Made by a program: the position numbers and the translations under genes
Shown here: in pieces, positions 1 to 5,768 of the stretch
Layout: each line of letters starts with the position of its first letter
Numbering within the stretch: the stretch's first letter is position 1
The notes under the pieces: generated by a model
Told to the model about the DNA's origin: nothing
Database searches by the model: none
The model's input: only the letters and a program-made list of their open reading frames with translations
NCBI GenBank assembly: GCA_035559315.1
Contig: DATMBJ010000182.1
Span: 1-7,575, forward strand
Direction: 5' to 3'
Source: DATLZM01 sp035559315
Lineage (GTDB): Bacteria; Actinomycetota; UBA4738; HRBIN12
DNA: 7,575 nt

Positions 1-1
1 C

Positions 2-1348
2 TGGCCGGTGCCGGGCTGGCGTGGCCTCCAGGTCAGCTTGGGGTTCCCCCTCCTGATGGTGGTGGCCTTCCTCTATCCACCGCTCGCTGGAGCGCTGGTC
101 GCGTTCGTCGGTTCGTTCGACCCTCGGGAGCTTCGGCGGGACGCCGACGTCCTCCTGGCCCTGTTCAACCGGTCGCAGGTTGCGCTAGCGGTCCTGGCTG
201 CGAGCCTCGTGTTCCACGGGCTCGCGGACCTGCACGCCTCGTCGACCCTGCGCCTGCTGGCAGCGGCGACGTTGGCGACCGTAGCGGACTACGCAGTCAA
301 CGTAACGCTCGTGGGCATCTGGGCCAGCCTCAAGTACCGGACCAGGATCGCGAAGGTCGTGCGGGAGTTCCGGATCGGGAGCCTGCCGGAATTCCTGATC
401 AGCTACCTGGCCCTGGCGCTCCTCGGCCTGGTGATGGCCAAGTTCTTCCTCGCCATGGGCTTCTGGTCCGTCCCGGCGTTCCTGCTCCCGCTCATGTTCG
501 CCCGGCAGATGTTCTTCCGGAGCCGCGCGCTCGAGGAGGCGCACAAGGAGCTCCAGGAGCGGGAGCAGGTCCTCCAGGCCCTCTCGGTCCGGATGGCGGA
601 GGAGCGGCAGGACGAGCGGCTCCAGATCGCCGGGTACCTCCACGACGACCTGGCGCAGCTCCTGTTCCGGCTCTCCATCCAGGTGGACGTGGCCCGGCGG
701 CACCTCGCCGCAGGGAAGCTGGAGGAGGCGGCGAACGTCCTCGACCAGATCAAGGACACCAAGCAGCAGACCTCGGACAAGATCCGCGCCCTCATCCGGG
801 ACCTCCACCGGTCGCCCTTGGGACCCGCGGGGCTGGCCGAGGCCATCCACGGGTTCATCGCCGAAGTGGCGGCGGACTCGGACGTCCGGTTCCACACCGA
901 CATCTCGGAGGTCGAGCTGCCGCCGCCGATCGCGCTGCTCGTGTACCACATCGCCCGCGAGGGCGTGATGAACGCGCTCAAGCACGCCGAGGCGTCGAAC
1001 GTGTGGGTCGTGGTCCACGGGGCCGAGGACGCCGTGGAGCTGGTCATCCGCGACGACGGCAAGGGCTTCGACCCCGAGGCGCCGCCGCCTGAGGGTCACT
1101 TCGGGCTGGCGATGATGCGGGAGCGGGCCCAGGTCGGTGGGGGCACGTTCGAGATCCGGAGCGCCCCCGGGGAGGGGACGACCGTCACCGTCCGGTTCCC
1201 CACCGCGCTGCTGCGGGAGGCGGCCATGCGGTCCCAGGGAGCGGGAGCGGACGGGCGTCCGGGCGCGTTCGGCGAGGCCGGTGCTTCCCGTGGTACCCAC
1301 GTCGGCGGGCCGGCGCGGGAGCCGCCTCCGCGGTCGACGCGCGCATAG
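2..1348 (+). CDS. Membrane-bound sensor histidine kinase, NarL/DesK type (5'-partial)
   Basis: Two-component sensor kinase that should autophosphorylate on His and pass the phosphate to a response regulator; no regulator gene is in the window. Numbering from the GTG at 8, hydrophobic segments lie at about 11-33, 57-72, 82-105, 128-148 and 152-164, forming a membrane input module. A charged, coiled-coil-like linker follows at 170-205. The HisKA_3 phosphoacceptor motif is LHDDLAQ with H212. The HATPase_c domain shows the N-box REGVMNALKHA (317-327, N322), the G1 motif DDGKGF (349-354), the G2 motif GLAMMRERA (366-374) and the last strand GTTVTVRFP (390-398). The frame stays open to the left edge (Trp-Pro codons before the GTG), and the first visible residues look like the middle of a membrane domain, so the true start is probably upstream. 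Residues after about 400 are low-complexity and lie antisense to the DUF5317 gene. The kinase class is clear; the signal sensed is unknown. Confidence 0.93.
   Translation, partial: WPVPGWRGLQVSLGFPLLMVVAFLYPPLAGALVAFVGSFDPRELRRDADVLLALFNRSQVALAVLAASLVFHGLADLHASSTLRLLAAATLATVADYAVNVTLVGIWASLKYRTRIAKVVREFRIGSLPEFLISYLALALLGLVMAKFFLAMGFWSVPAFLLPLMFARQMFFRSRALEEAHKELQEREQVLQALSVRMAEERQDERLQIAGYLHDDLAQLLFRLSIQVDVARRHLAAGKLEEAANVLDQIKDTKQQTSDKIRALIRDLHRSPLGPAGLAEAIHGFIAEVAADSDVRFHTDISEVELPPPIALLVYHIAREGVMNALKHAEASNVWVVVHGAEDAVELVIRDDGKGFDPEAPPPEGHFGLAMMRERAQVGGGTFEIRSAPGEGTTVTVRFPTALLREAAMRSQGAGADGRPGAFGEAGASRGTHVGGPAREPPPRSTRA
1185..1348. other. Convergent tail-to-tail overlap of two coding regions
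   Basis: The kinase stop (TAG, 1346-1348) and the DUF5317 stop (TGA, read at 1187-1185) each lie inside the other gene, so 164 bp are read on both strands. The conserved kinase core ends near 1201 and the conserved DUF5317 core ends near 1336, so almost all of the overlap is non-conserved tail in both proteins. There is no room for a conventional terminator between them. Confidence 0.8.
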
Positions 1349-1868
1349 CCGACACCACGAACCAGGCCACCCCAGCGTAGATCGCGAGGTCCCCGACGCT
1401 CACGACGACCCCGAGCGGCGGCGGTACGGCGATCACGTCGGCCAGTGGGACGAGGAGGTCCTCGGGCGCCATCAGGTGGTGCTTGGCGTCGGGGCGAGCG
1501 CGGAGGACGGCGACCGCCTGGGGCTGCCCGGAGGCCAGGAGCGCCTCCTCGCTCACCGGCATGCCCCCGTTCGCCGCGATCACCGCGAGGTTCAGCGCGA
1601 GCCCGGCCACGAGGAGCGGCGCGCCCGCCAGTTGGGCGTTCAGGAACACGAACGCGATCAGGAGCGCGTACGAGCCGACGACCAGGCCCGCGGCGGCCAC
1701 CTCGCCGGTCCGTCCCGGGAGCTCGGGGAGGGGCGCGGACTGCATCGCGAGCCCGGCGAAGGCGAGCCCCCACCACCGCGGGCGGATCTCCGCCAGGCCG
1801 GCCAGGCGGCCCCCCGCCATCCCTCCGGCGAGGACGGAGGCGACGATGATGAGCGCGATCACGAACAT
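1185..1868 (-). CDS. DUF5317 family integral membrane protein
   Basis: A 227-aa hydrophobic protein of unknown function. Family-like features, recognised from memory, are the N-terminal helix followed by GGRLAGLAEIRPRWWGLAFAG (glycine-rich turn then a basic-aromatic segment, about 19-39), the ANGGMPVS motif at 99-106, and a late SVGDLAIYAGVAWFVV helix at 157-172. Predicted membrane helices are at about 1-18, 31-45, 58-76, 82-99 and 157-175. I chose the ATG at 1868 because the protein then begins directly with the first membrane helix. The frame could extend to a TTG at 1928, but that extra peptide is Arg-rich and the TTG falls inside a likely -35 box. From about residue 178 the chain turns into a Pro/Arg/Ala-rich tail of about 50 residues, unlike the family core and antisense to the kinase tail. 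A loss of the original stop is possible. Confidence 0.85.
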   Translation of the reverse strand: MFVIALIIVASVLAGGMAGGRLAGLAEIRPRWWGLAFAGLAMQSAPLPELPGRTGEVAAAGLVVGSYALLIAFVFLNAQLAGAPLLVAGLALNLAVIAANGGMPVSEEALLASGQPQAVAVLRARPDAKHHLMAPEDLLVPLADVIAVPPPLGVVVSVGDLAIYAGVAWFVVSAMRASTAEAAPAPARRRGYHGKHRPRRTRPDARPLPLPGTAWPPPAAARWGTGR

Positions 1869-1878
1869 CGGGATCCCC

Positions 1879-1897
1879 GGCTCCCTCGTGGGGAGCC
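1879..1897 (-). repeat. Hairpin in the DUF5317 leader
   Basis: A perfect 7-bp inverted repeat, GGCTCCC (1879-1885) and GGGAGCC (1891-1897), with a 5-nt loop. It ends 10 nt before the DUF5317 ATG. On the - strand its 3' arm contains GGGAG, the only Shine-Dalgarno-like stretch near this start (about 12 nt from the ATG, rather far), so the hairpin could mask ribosome binding. It has no following T-run. Function is inferred only. Confidence 0.45.
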
Positions 1898-1898
1898 G

Positions 1899-1928
1899 AT
1901 GCTGCCGCCGGAGGCGGCCCCGCGTCAA
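1899..1928 (-). promoter_or_regulatory. Putative promoter of the DUF5317 gene
   Basis: On the - strand TTGACG (1928-1923) is followed after 18 bp by CAGCAT (1904-1899), close to TTGACA and an actinobacterial xAxxxT -10. Transcription would start near 1892, giving a leader of about 24 nt that holds part of the hairpin at 1879-1897. This would make DUF5317 independent of the upstream secreted-protein operon, from which it is separated by 168 bp. Pattern-based only. Confidence 0.4.
1904..1918. repeat. Short dyad GCCGCC/GGCGGC
   Basis: A perfect 6-bp inverted repeat with a 3-nt centre, next to the 1879-1897 hairpin. If the TTGACG/CAGCAT promoter is real, the dyad fills its spacer and would be a natural operator position. 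Otherwise it may be a U-less terminator for the upstream - strand operon, which stops 119 bp earlier. GC-rich DNA yields such dyads by chance, so support is modest. Confidence 0.3.
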
Positions 1929-2036
1929 GACCTCGGTCGCGGACCCTCATGCGCAGGACGAGCGGATCCCGCTCGGGCTTAGGCTCCTGATGGCCGCCAG
2001 GGGGCGCACGAGCGCCGGAGAACGACGGCCGTCGGC

Positions 2037-3212
2037 CTATGAGAGCCGGACCAACCGGGAGGTCCCGGCGGTTACGACTTCCTCCCGGTCCGGGTCGAAG
2101 AAGTTCAGGCCGACCCTCGCGCGGGCATCCCCCCGCCTGTAGGTCCCCGTCTCGCCGACGACCGATGCCTCCCAGGCCCCGACGCCCTCCGTGCAGTCGA
2201 CGAACAGGTTGAAAGAGCCGGTGGCGACGCGCTTGCCGATCCGTTGGGTGAGCGTTCCGGTCATGAAGATCCCCGGGGCGTCGCGCGAGCACGTTACGGT
2301 CCCGTGGATCGTCGCGAGCCCCGATCGCGAGACGGTCCCTTCCGGGTCGATCGAGACGCCGAGGACCATCGGTGGCGGGATCTCCCGCACGTTGAGCACG
2401 AGCTCCCCGCCTGGGGCATCCTCGAAGCTCGCCACCATCACGAAGTAGGTCACCCCCGCCGTAGCGGCGAAGCTGAGCCGGGACCCATGGAGGCATGCCA
2501 CCTGGGTCAGTGCCCCTCGGCTCCCGGTGTACGCGGACAACGTCGTGTCGTAGTCGCTCCCCCGAGCGTCGAATCGCAAGGTCGTGTTCGAGGCCGGCGT
2601 GATCGCGTACCAGACGGAGTGGCCGTTGCCGAAGCAGTCGGGATCGTCGGACGCGGTGGTGGCCTCGACGGTGCTGGCGTCGTCGGTGAACGGGAGCACC
2701 GTGATGACCGTGGCGTCATCGAAGTCGTCGTTGGGGGCCGAGGCGAGCTCACGGATCGCGAGCTCGAGGTGGCCGCCGGGGGAGTCGAAGAAGCTCCCCG
2801 CCATGAAGAAGTAGGTGACGCCGGCCGTCGCGAAGAACGTGATCTTGGACTGGAGGCCGATGAAGTCGTCGTTGCAGGCGACCTGATCCAGCGCGCCCCG
2901 GGTCCCCGTGTAGGCCGAGAGCGTGGTGTCGTAGTCGCTCCCGAAAGTGTTGGCCGTGATCGTCAGGTCGGAGGCGGGGGTGAACGCGTACCACACGGTG
3001 TGGCCGTTGCCGGCGCAGTCCGGGTCGTCGGGAGCGGTGGTCGCCTCAGAGGTGTCCAGGCTGTCGGAGAAGGGGACCGCCGCGACGACCGTCGCGGCGT
3101 CGAAGTCGTCGTTCGGCGGCGGGTCGGCGAGGGCCGGCGTCGACCGCAACGCCACCGCCGCCAGGGCCATCAACGGAACCAGGGCCATCCTTCGTCCGTC
3201 CCGTCGGGTCAC
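2037..3212 (-). CDS. Secreted protein: two tandem PPC-like domains plus a DUF6299-like C-terminal domain
   Basis: A 391-aa exported protein of unknown function. A signal peptide is clear: basic start (MTRRDGRR), hydrophobic core to about residue 22, then PALA before D30. Two homologous beta-rich repeats follow. Repeat 1 (34-159) and repeat 2 (160-277) both carry PNDDFD-AT, DDPDC-GNGH-VWYA-TPAS, GSDYDTTLSAYTG-RGAL-QVAC, AGVTYF and PGG-L-L--RE. This resembles bacterial pre-peptidase C-terminal (PPC) beta-sandwiches. Residues 282-391 form a third beta domain with GTVTCS and a second Cys (C340), similar to DUF6299 by recollection. Each domain holds exactly two cysteines (C66/C113, C193/C240, C308/C340), suggesting one disulfide per domain outside the cell. 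No protease or other catalytic motif is seen. The start is the GTG at 3212, which keeps the basic n-region; an ATG at 3188 is the alternative. It lies 33 bp behind the propeller gene and is probably cotranscribed with it. Confidence 0.88.
   Translation of the reverse strand: MTRRDGRRMALVPLMALAAVALRSTPALADPPPNDDFDAATVVAAVPFSDSLDTSEATTAPDDPDCAGNGHTVWYAFTPASDLTITANTFGSDYDTTLSAYTGTRGALDQVACNDDFIGLQSKITFFATAGVTYFFMAGSFFDSPGGHLELAIRELASAPNDDFDDATVITVLPFTDDASTVEATTASDDPDCFGNGHSVWYAITPASNTTLRFDARGSDYDTTLSAYTGSRGALTQVACLHGSRLSFAATAGVTYFVMVASFEDAPGGELVLNVREIPPPMVLGVSIDPEGTVSRSGLATIHGTVTCSRDAPGIFMTGTLTQRIGKRVATGSFNLFVDCTEGVGAWEASVVGETGTYRRGDARARVGLNFFDPDREEVVTAGTSRLVRLS
2382..3113 (-). repeat. Intragenic tandem duplication (two PPC-like units)
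   Basis: Unit 1 is at 2736-3113 and unit 2 at 2382-2735 of the secreted-protein gene. Similarity is visible in the DNA as well as the protein: for example GTGTCGTAGTCGCTCCC occurs near 2544 and again near 2930. Unit 2 is slightly shorter, having lost residues around the acidic loop (NDDFIGLQSK in unit 1 against LHGSR in unit 2). This indicates an old internal duplication followed by divergence. Confidence 0.8.
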
Positions 3213-3245
3213 CTCCGCCGCCCCCTTCGCGATGGTCGTCCCGTC

Positions 3246-4997
3246 TCAGAAGCGTCGCTGCATGACGTTCGCGTCCCCGAGCGAGTTGTCCCCCCACGCG
3301 ACGATGACGCCGGGCGACGAGCCGGTGCCATCCGCCGCCACGGCTATGTAGTCGCCCATGTAGAAGGGATTCACGACCAGATCCTGCCACCCCGTCACGG
3401 GGGCGAAGCTGGTGACCGAGGCGCGGGTGTTCGACCACCTCGCCCCGCCGTTCGTGGACCGTGCGACGAAGACGTCGATCAGGAAGTTCCGGGGGTCCCG
3501 ACGCCGATCGTAGTAGGCGATCCAGACCGTCCCCGAACGGTCGACATCGAGAGCCGGCTGGAACTGGTCGACGCCGAGGGCGATGGCATCGTCGTTCACG
3601 CGGACCGGGTCGGACCAGGTGGCGCCGCCGTCCAGCGAACGGGCGAAGAGGATGTCACCGAAGCAGTAGATCGGGCGGCCGTCGCAGAAGCCGAAGGGGT
3701 CGTCCTTCATCCGGTTCCGGCCGTCGTGCCAGGAGATGTACACCGCCCCGCTCCGCGGCCCCGGGGTGCGGTCCACGGCCAGCCCCTGCAGATCCAGGAA
3801 GGTCCGGAAGGCGCCTTGGACGACGAAGCTGTCCCCGATCGGCGTCACCTCGGTCGCGACGACCGCTCCCCCGAAGGTGAGTCCCCCGTCCGTGGACCGC
3901 GCGACCCTGATGTCCCGCCCGGCTTCGAAGCTCTCGTAGTGTTCCCATGCGACGTAGACGTCGTTGCCCAGTCCCGGCTCGACCTGCGAGCCCTGGAGGA
4001 AGGCCCCGGTCGGCCCGCCGCACACCTCCTCGATCACCACGGGTGAGCTCCAGGTGACTCCGCCATCGCTCGATCGCACGTACTCGATGGCGGTGCGCAC
4101 GTCGTCCGGGCAGGGTCCGGCCCCCTCGAACCCGGAGAAGTCGAAGTCCGTGTAGGTGACGTGCAAGATGTCGTCGTCTGGGGAGGTGGTCGGCCCCGGT
4201 TCCACCGCCAGCCAGGGTTTGTCCAGGAAGTGGAGGTTGGCATCCTTGGCGACGGCCATCACCGCGGGGCCCCAGGTCGCGCCGCCGTCCGCGGAGCGCG
4301 AGACGGAGATCCCGCTCTCGAAGAAGCTGAAGTCCGGTCCCGTGTCGATCGCGAGGGACGCGTAGGAGAAGTCGGCCGGGCTGGTGCAGCCGACGACCGG
4401 GTCGCCGAAGAGGTCTCGGAAGAGGACGCCCGGCGGGAGGGGATCGGCCACCAGGGCCCCCATGTCCGTGTACGACCCGCCCGCGTCGGTCGAGCGCGAC
4501 CATCCGTTGAAGCTCAAGCTGCCGCTCGGGCTGACGCCGAGGAAGAGCGTGGCGACGAAGCTGCCGGTATCATTGAAGCCGAGGACGGCGTTCCGCCCGC
4601 ACCAGCCCGCGCTCACCTCGCTCTGGGTCATGCCCGAGAGGCGGGTCACGAAGTCCTCCGCAGCGAAGGCGTCGCTCCCGGCGCCGTGGGGGAGGGACTT
4701 CGGCCCCTGGGCTTTGGCCGGGGCGCCTCGGGCCAACGCCGTCTGGATCTCGTCCACCGTGTCCGCCAGGGCGACGACCTGCTGTCCACCCGCGGACAGC
4801 GCTCGGAGGACGTCCTCCAAGCGAAGCTTATCCCTGATCCCCCGCGCCACCTCGGCGAGCTGGCTGAGGTGGTCCCGGGGGGAAGCGGCGCCCGCCACCG
4901 TCCCTGCGGGCACCCCGGTGAGTGCGGCGAGCGCGAGGGCGACAAGAGGGATCGTGAGAACCCGGCGGATGCGGCTCCGGACACCCGTCCTGCCCAT
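3246..4997 (-). CDS. Secreted six-bladed beta-propeller with Asp-box (BNR/sialidase-type) repeats
   Basis: A 583-aa exported protein. The signal peptide has a basic n-region (MGRTGVRSRIRR), a hydrophobic core at 13-28 and an Ala/Gly-rich cleavage region before about 39. Residues 40-95 look helical. The rest holds six Asp boxes (S-x-D-x-G-x-x-aromatic) at 169-176, 235-242, 309-316, 368-375, 454-461 and 514-521, the hallmark of a sialidase-like propeller. In the sixth the Asp is Asn (STNGGARW). Between boxes there are typical strands such as NDVYVAWEHY, GAVYISWHDGR and GTVWIAYYDRRRD. Six cysteines (133, 204, 296, 326, 438, 445) fit an extracellular protein. No FRIP motif is seen, so I do not call it a sialidase; many such proteins bind glycans or have no known activity. 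The ATG at 4997 is chosen for its strong GGAAGGAG site and the signal peptide, although the frame is open to 5168. It is the first gene of a two-gene unit. Confidence 0.88.
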   Translation of the reverse strand: MGRTGVRSRIRRVLTIPLVALALAALTGVPAGTVAGAASPRDHLSQLAEVARGIRDKLRLEDVLRALSAGGQQVVALADTVDEIQTALARGAPAKAQGPKSLPHGAGSDAFAAEDFVTRLSGMTQSEVSAGWCGRNAVLGFNDTGSFVATLFLGVSPSGSLSFNGWSRSTDAGGSYTDMGALVADPLPPGVLFRDLFGDPVVGCTSPADFSYASLAIDTGPDFSFFESGISVSRSADGGATWGPAVMAVAKDANLHFLDKPWLAVEPGPTTSPDDDILHVTYTDFDFSGFEGAGPCPDDVRTAIEYVRSSDGGVTWSSPVVIEEVCGGPTGAFLQGSQVEPGLGNDVYVAWEHYESFEAGRDIRVARSTDGGLTFGGAVVATEVTPIGDSFVVQGAFRTFLDLQGLAVDRTPGPRSGAVYISWHDGRNRMKDDPFGFCDGRPIYCFGDILFARSLDGGATWSDPVRVNDDAIALGVDQFQPALDVDRSGTVWIAYYDRRRDPRNFLIDVFVARSTNGGARWSNTRASVTSFAPVTGWQDLVVNPFYMGDYIAVAADGTGSSPGVIVAWGDNSLGDANVMQRRF

Positions 4998-5002
4998 CGA
5001 GG

Positions 5003-5010
5003 CTCCTTCC
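5003..5010 (-). promoter_or_regulatory. Ribosome binding site of the propeller gene
   Basis: GGAAGGAG on the - strand, 5 nt before the ATG at 4997. It decides the start over the in-frame codons further upstream. Confidence 0.8.
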
Positions 5011-5140
5011 CGGGAGACCGCGCGAAGCCTCCCTATCCTCCCGAGGGCCCCCGGTCCGCCCCGCTCGCCCGCGGCGGCACGGCGACACCGGAGGATATAG
5101 GCACCCCCCGGCAGGTCTCGTGCCTGGCTTTGCTCGGGGA

Positions 5141-5168
5141 TCCTGTGGGGGGCGGGCGGCCCTGTCAA
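5141..5168 (-). promoter_or_regulatory. Putative housekeeping promoter of the secreted-protein operon
   Basis: On the - strand a perfect TTGACA (5168-5163) is followed after 17 bp by CAGGAT (5146-5141), close to the TAGGAT-like -10 of actinobacteria. The start would be near 5134, leaving a leader of about 137 nt before the ATG at 4997. It is the best promoter match in the window. Confidence 0.55.
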
Positions 5169-5316
5169 GCGCCGATCGCTGTAGGCCGGCTGCGTCGAAG
5201 CCGATAGCTGCCGCCGGTCCTTTCGGCCGCCTTCCCGGGAGCCGCGGCGTGGCGAACCGTCCAGGCCTCCTGGGGGTCTTCGGCGAGCTCGAGACCGAGG
5301 CCGTTGAGGTGGCCCT

Positions 5317-5598
5317 TCAGGCCGCCCACGCGCGGCGGTTGGCCGATCTCCTGGGCGGAGTGCCTCCGACGATGATCCAGCCCTTCATAGAGGGATGAAG
5401 TCGGCAGCGGTAGCGGAACTCGCCTGATCGCCTGAAGACGCGAGCGTAGGATGCACCTGGTTCCAGGACGCCGGATCCCCATCTCCCCGTCGTCGACGTC
5501 ACGGTGTGGGCGCGGTTCCCCCGGTTGACCCACCGGACCCGGGTGCCGGGCCTCACGTCGATGAGTCGGGGGCGGAACGCGACGTCGATGATCGTCAC
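5317..5598 (-). CDS. Cupredoxin (plastocyanin/amicyanin-like type 1 copper protein)
   Basis: A small blue-copper electron-transfer domain. From the GTG at 5598 (93 aa) the fold runs TIIDVAFRP, GTRVRWVNRGNRAHTVTS, the loop with PGASY, then GEFRYRCRLHPSMKGWIIV. The four expected copper ligands are all present: H31, C65, H68 and M71, with the short C-x2-H-x2-M loop seen in amicyanin-type proteins. The cluster RNR before AHTV and the Arg-rich tail make the protein basic. The GTG is the first standard start in the frame and leaves the full domain intact, but would make a cytoplasmic protein. The same frame continues upstream into a clear signal peptide (see 5599-5736), so the real product is probably about 139 aa and exported. 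It diverges from the DUF2236 gene. The redox partner is unknown. Confidence 0.85.
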   Translation of the reverse strand: MTIIDVAFRPRLIDVRPGTRVRWVNRGNRAHTVTSTTGRWGSGVLEPGASYARVFRRSGEFRYRCRLHPSMKGWIIVGGTPPRRSANRRAWAA

Positions 5599-5736
5599 CG
5601 TGGTCGTCCCGTCGCCCTGCGCCGACCCGGACGGAGCCGAACCCTCCCAGCCGCTCGCCGGGACCGAGAGCGGGATGAACGCGCCCGCGATGATCGCCGC
5701 CGTGAGGCGCTTCCGGATCGATCTCGCGCCGCCGAT
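5599..5736 (-). other. N-terminal extension of the cupredoxin: signal peptide without a standard start codon
   Basis: Upstream of the GTG at 5598 the same frame reads GGARSIRKR, then a hydrophobic run LTAAIIAGAFIPLSVPAS, then a small flexible linker (SAPSGSAQGDGTTT). This is a textbook signal peptide, and cupredoxins are usually exported. Yet between the in-frame stop at 5829-5827 and 5598 there is no ATG, GTG or TTG. Candidates are ATC at 5736 (placed exactly 7 nt after a TATCAT -10 box, as in a leaderless transcript) and CTG at 5742. A sequencing error removing a start, or true use of a rare start, would both explain it. Confidence 0.6.
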
Positions 5737-5742
5737 GCGCAG

Positions 5743-5748
5743 ATGATA
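5743..5748 (-). promoter_or_regulatory. Putative -10 box of the cupredoxin gene (leaderless)
   Basis: TATCAT on the - strand, matching TANNNT. Six nucleotides later comes the in-frame ATC at 5736, where transcription should start. No Shine-Dalgarno is present before it, in line with leaderless translation. No good -35 box is seen. Confidence 0.4.
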
Positions 5749-5756
5749 CGCGCCGG

Positions 5757-5762
5757 TAGAGT
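5757..5762 (+). promoter_or_regulatory. Putative -10 box of the DUF2236 gene (leaderless)
   Basis: TAGAGT on the + strand, matching TANNNT, ends 6 nt before the GTG at 5769, so the predicted first transcribed base is the G of the start codon. No Shine-Dalgarno precedes the GTG. The box is back-to-back with the TATCAT box of the opposite strand, 8 bp apart, so polymerase could hardly occupy both at once. Confidence 0.45.
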
Positions 5763-5768
5763 TCCGGT

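Larger units (their letters stand above)
4998..5316. other. Intergenic region between cupredoxin and propeller genes
   Basis: About 319 bp without a credible gene on either strand; open frames crossing it have no family features. It holds the propeller gene's ribosome site and likely promoter. It also has a loose direct repeat, GCCGATCGCTG at 5171 and GCCGATAGCTG at 5200, spaced 29 bp, just upstream of the -35 box, which could be an activator or repressor site. No clear hairpin-plus-T-run terminator for the cupredoxin gene was found. Confidence 0.6.

Noticed and set aside
2023..2034. 12-bp perfect palindrome CGACGGCCGTCG just after the secreted-protein stop
   Set aside because: No loop and no T-run; such GC palindromes are frequent by chance at this base composition, so I do not call a terminator.
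1096..2496. Long - strand open frame (466 codons) across the DUF5317 region
   Set aside because: The translation is Arg/Pro/Gly-rich and without family motifs; it is an out-of-frame shadow of DUF5317 and the secreted-protein gene, caused by high GC.
2244..4046. Long + strand open frame (600 codons) antisense to both secreted-protein genes
   Set aside because: It ignores the gene borders and has no hydrophobic core or motif; both genes below it have signal peptides and repeats that are clearly real.
3246..4997. Calling the propeller protein a sialidase
   Set aside because: Six Asp boxes are present, but no FRIP motif was seen, and Asp boxes also occur in non-catalytic proteins.
4998..5168. 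Upstream extension of the propeller gene by 57 residues
   Set aside because: It would bury the signal peptide and bypass the strong GGAAGGAG site; it would also begin inside the -35 box TTGACA.
4161..5207. + strand open frame over the start of the propeller gene
   Set aside because: Low-complexity charged translation antisense to a well-supported signal peptide and Asp-box repeats.
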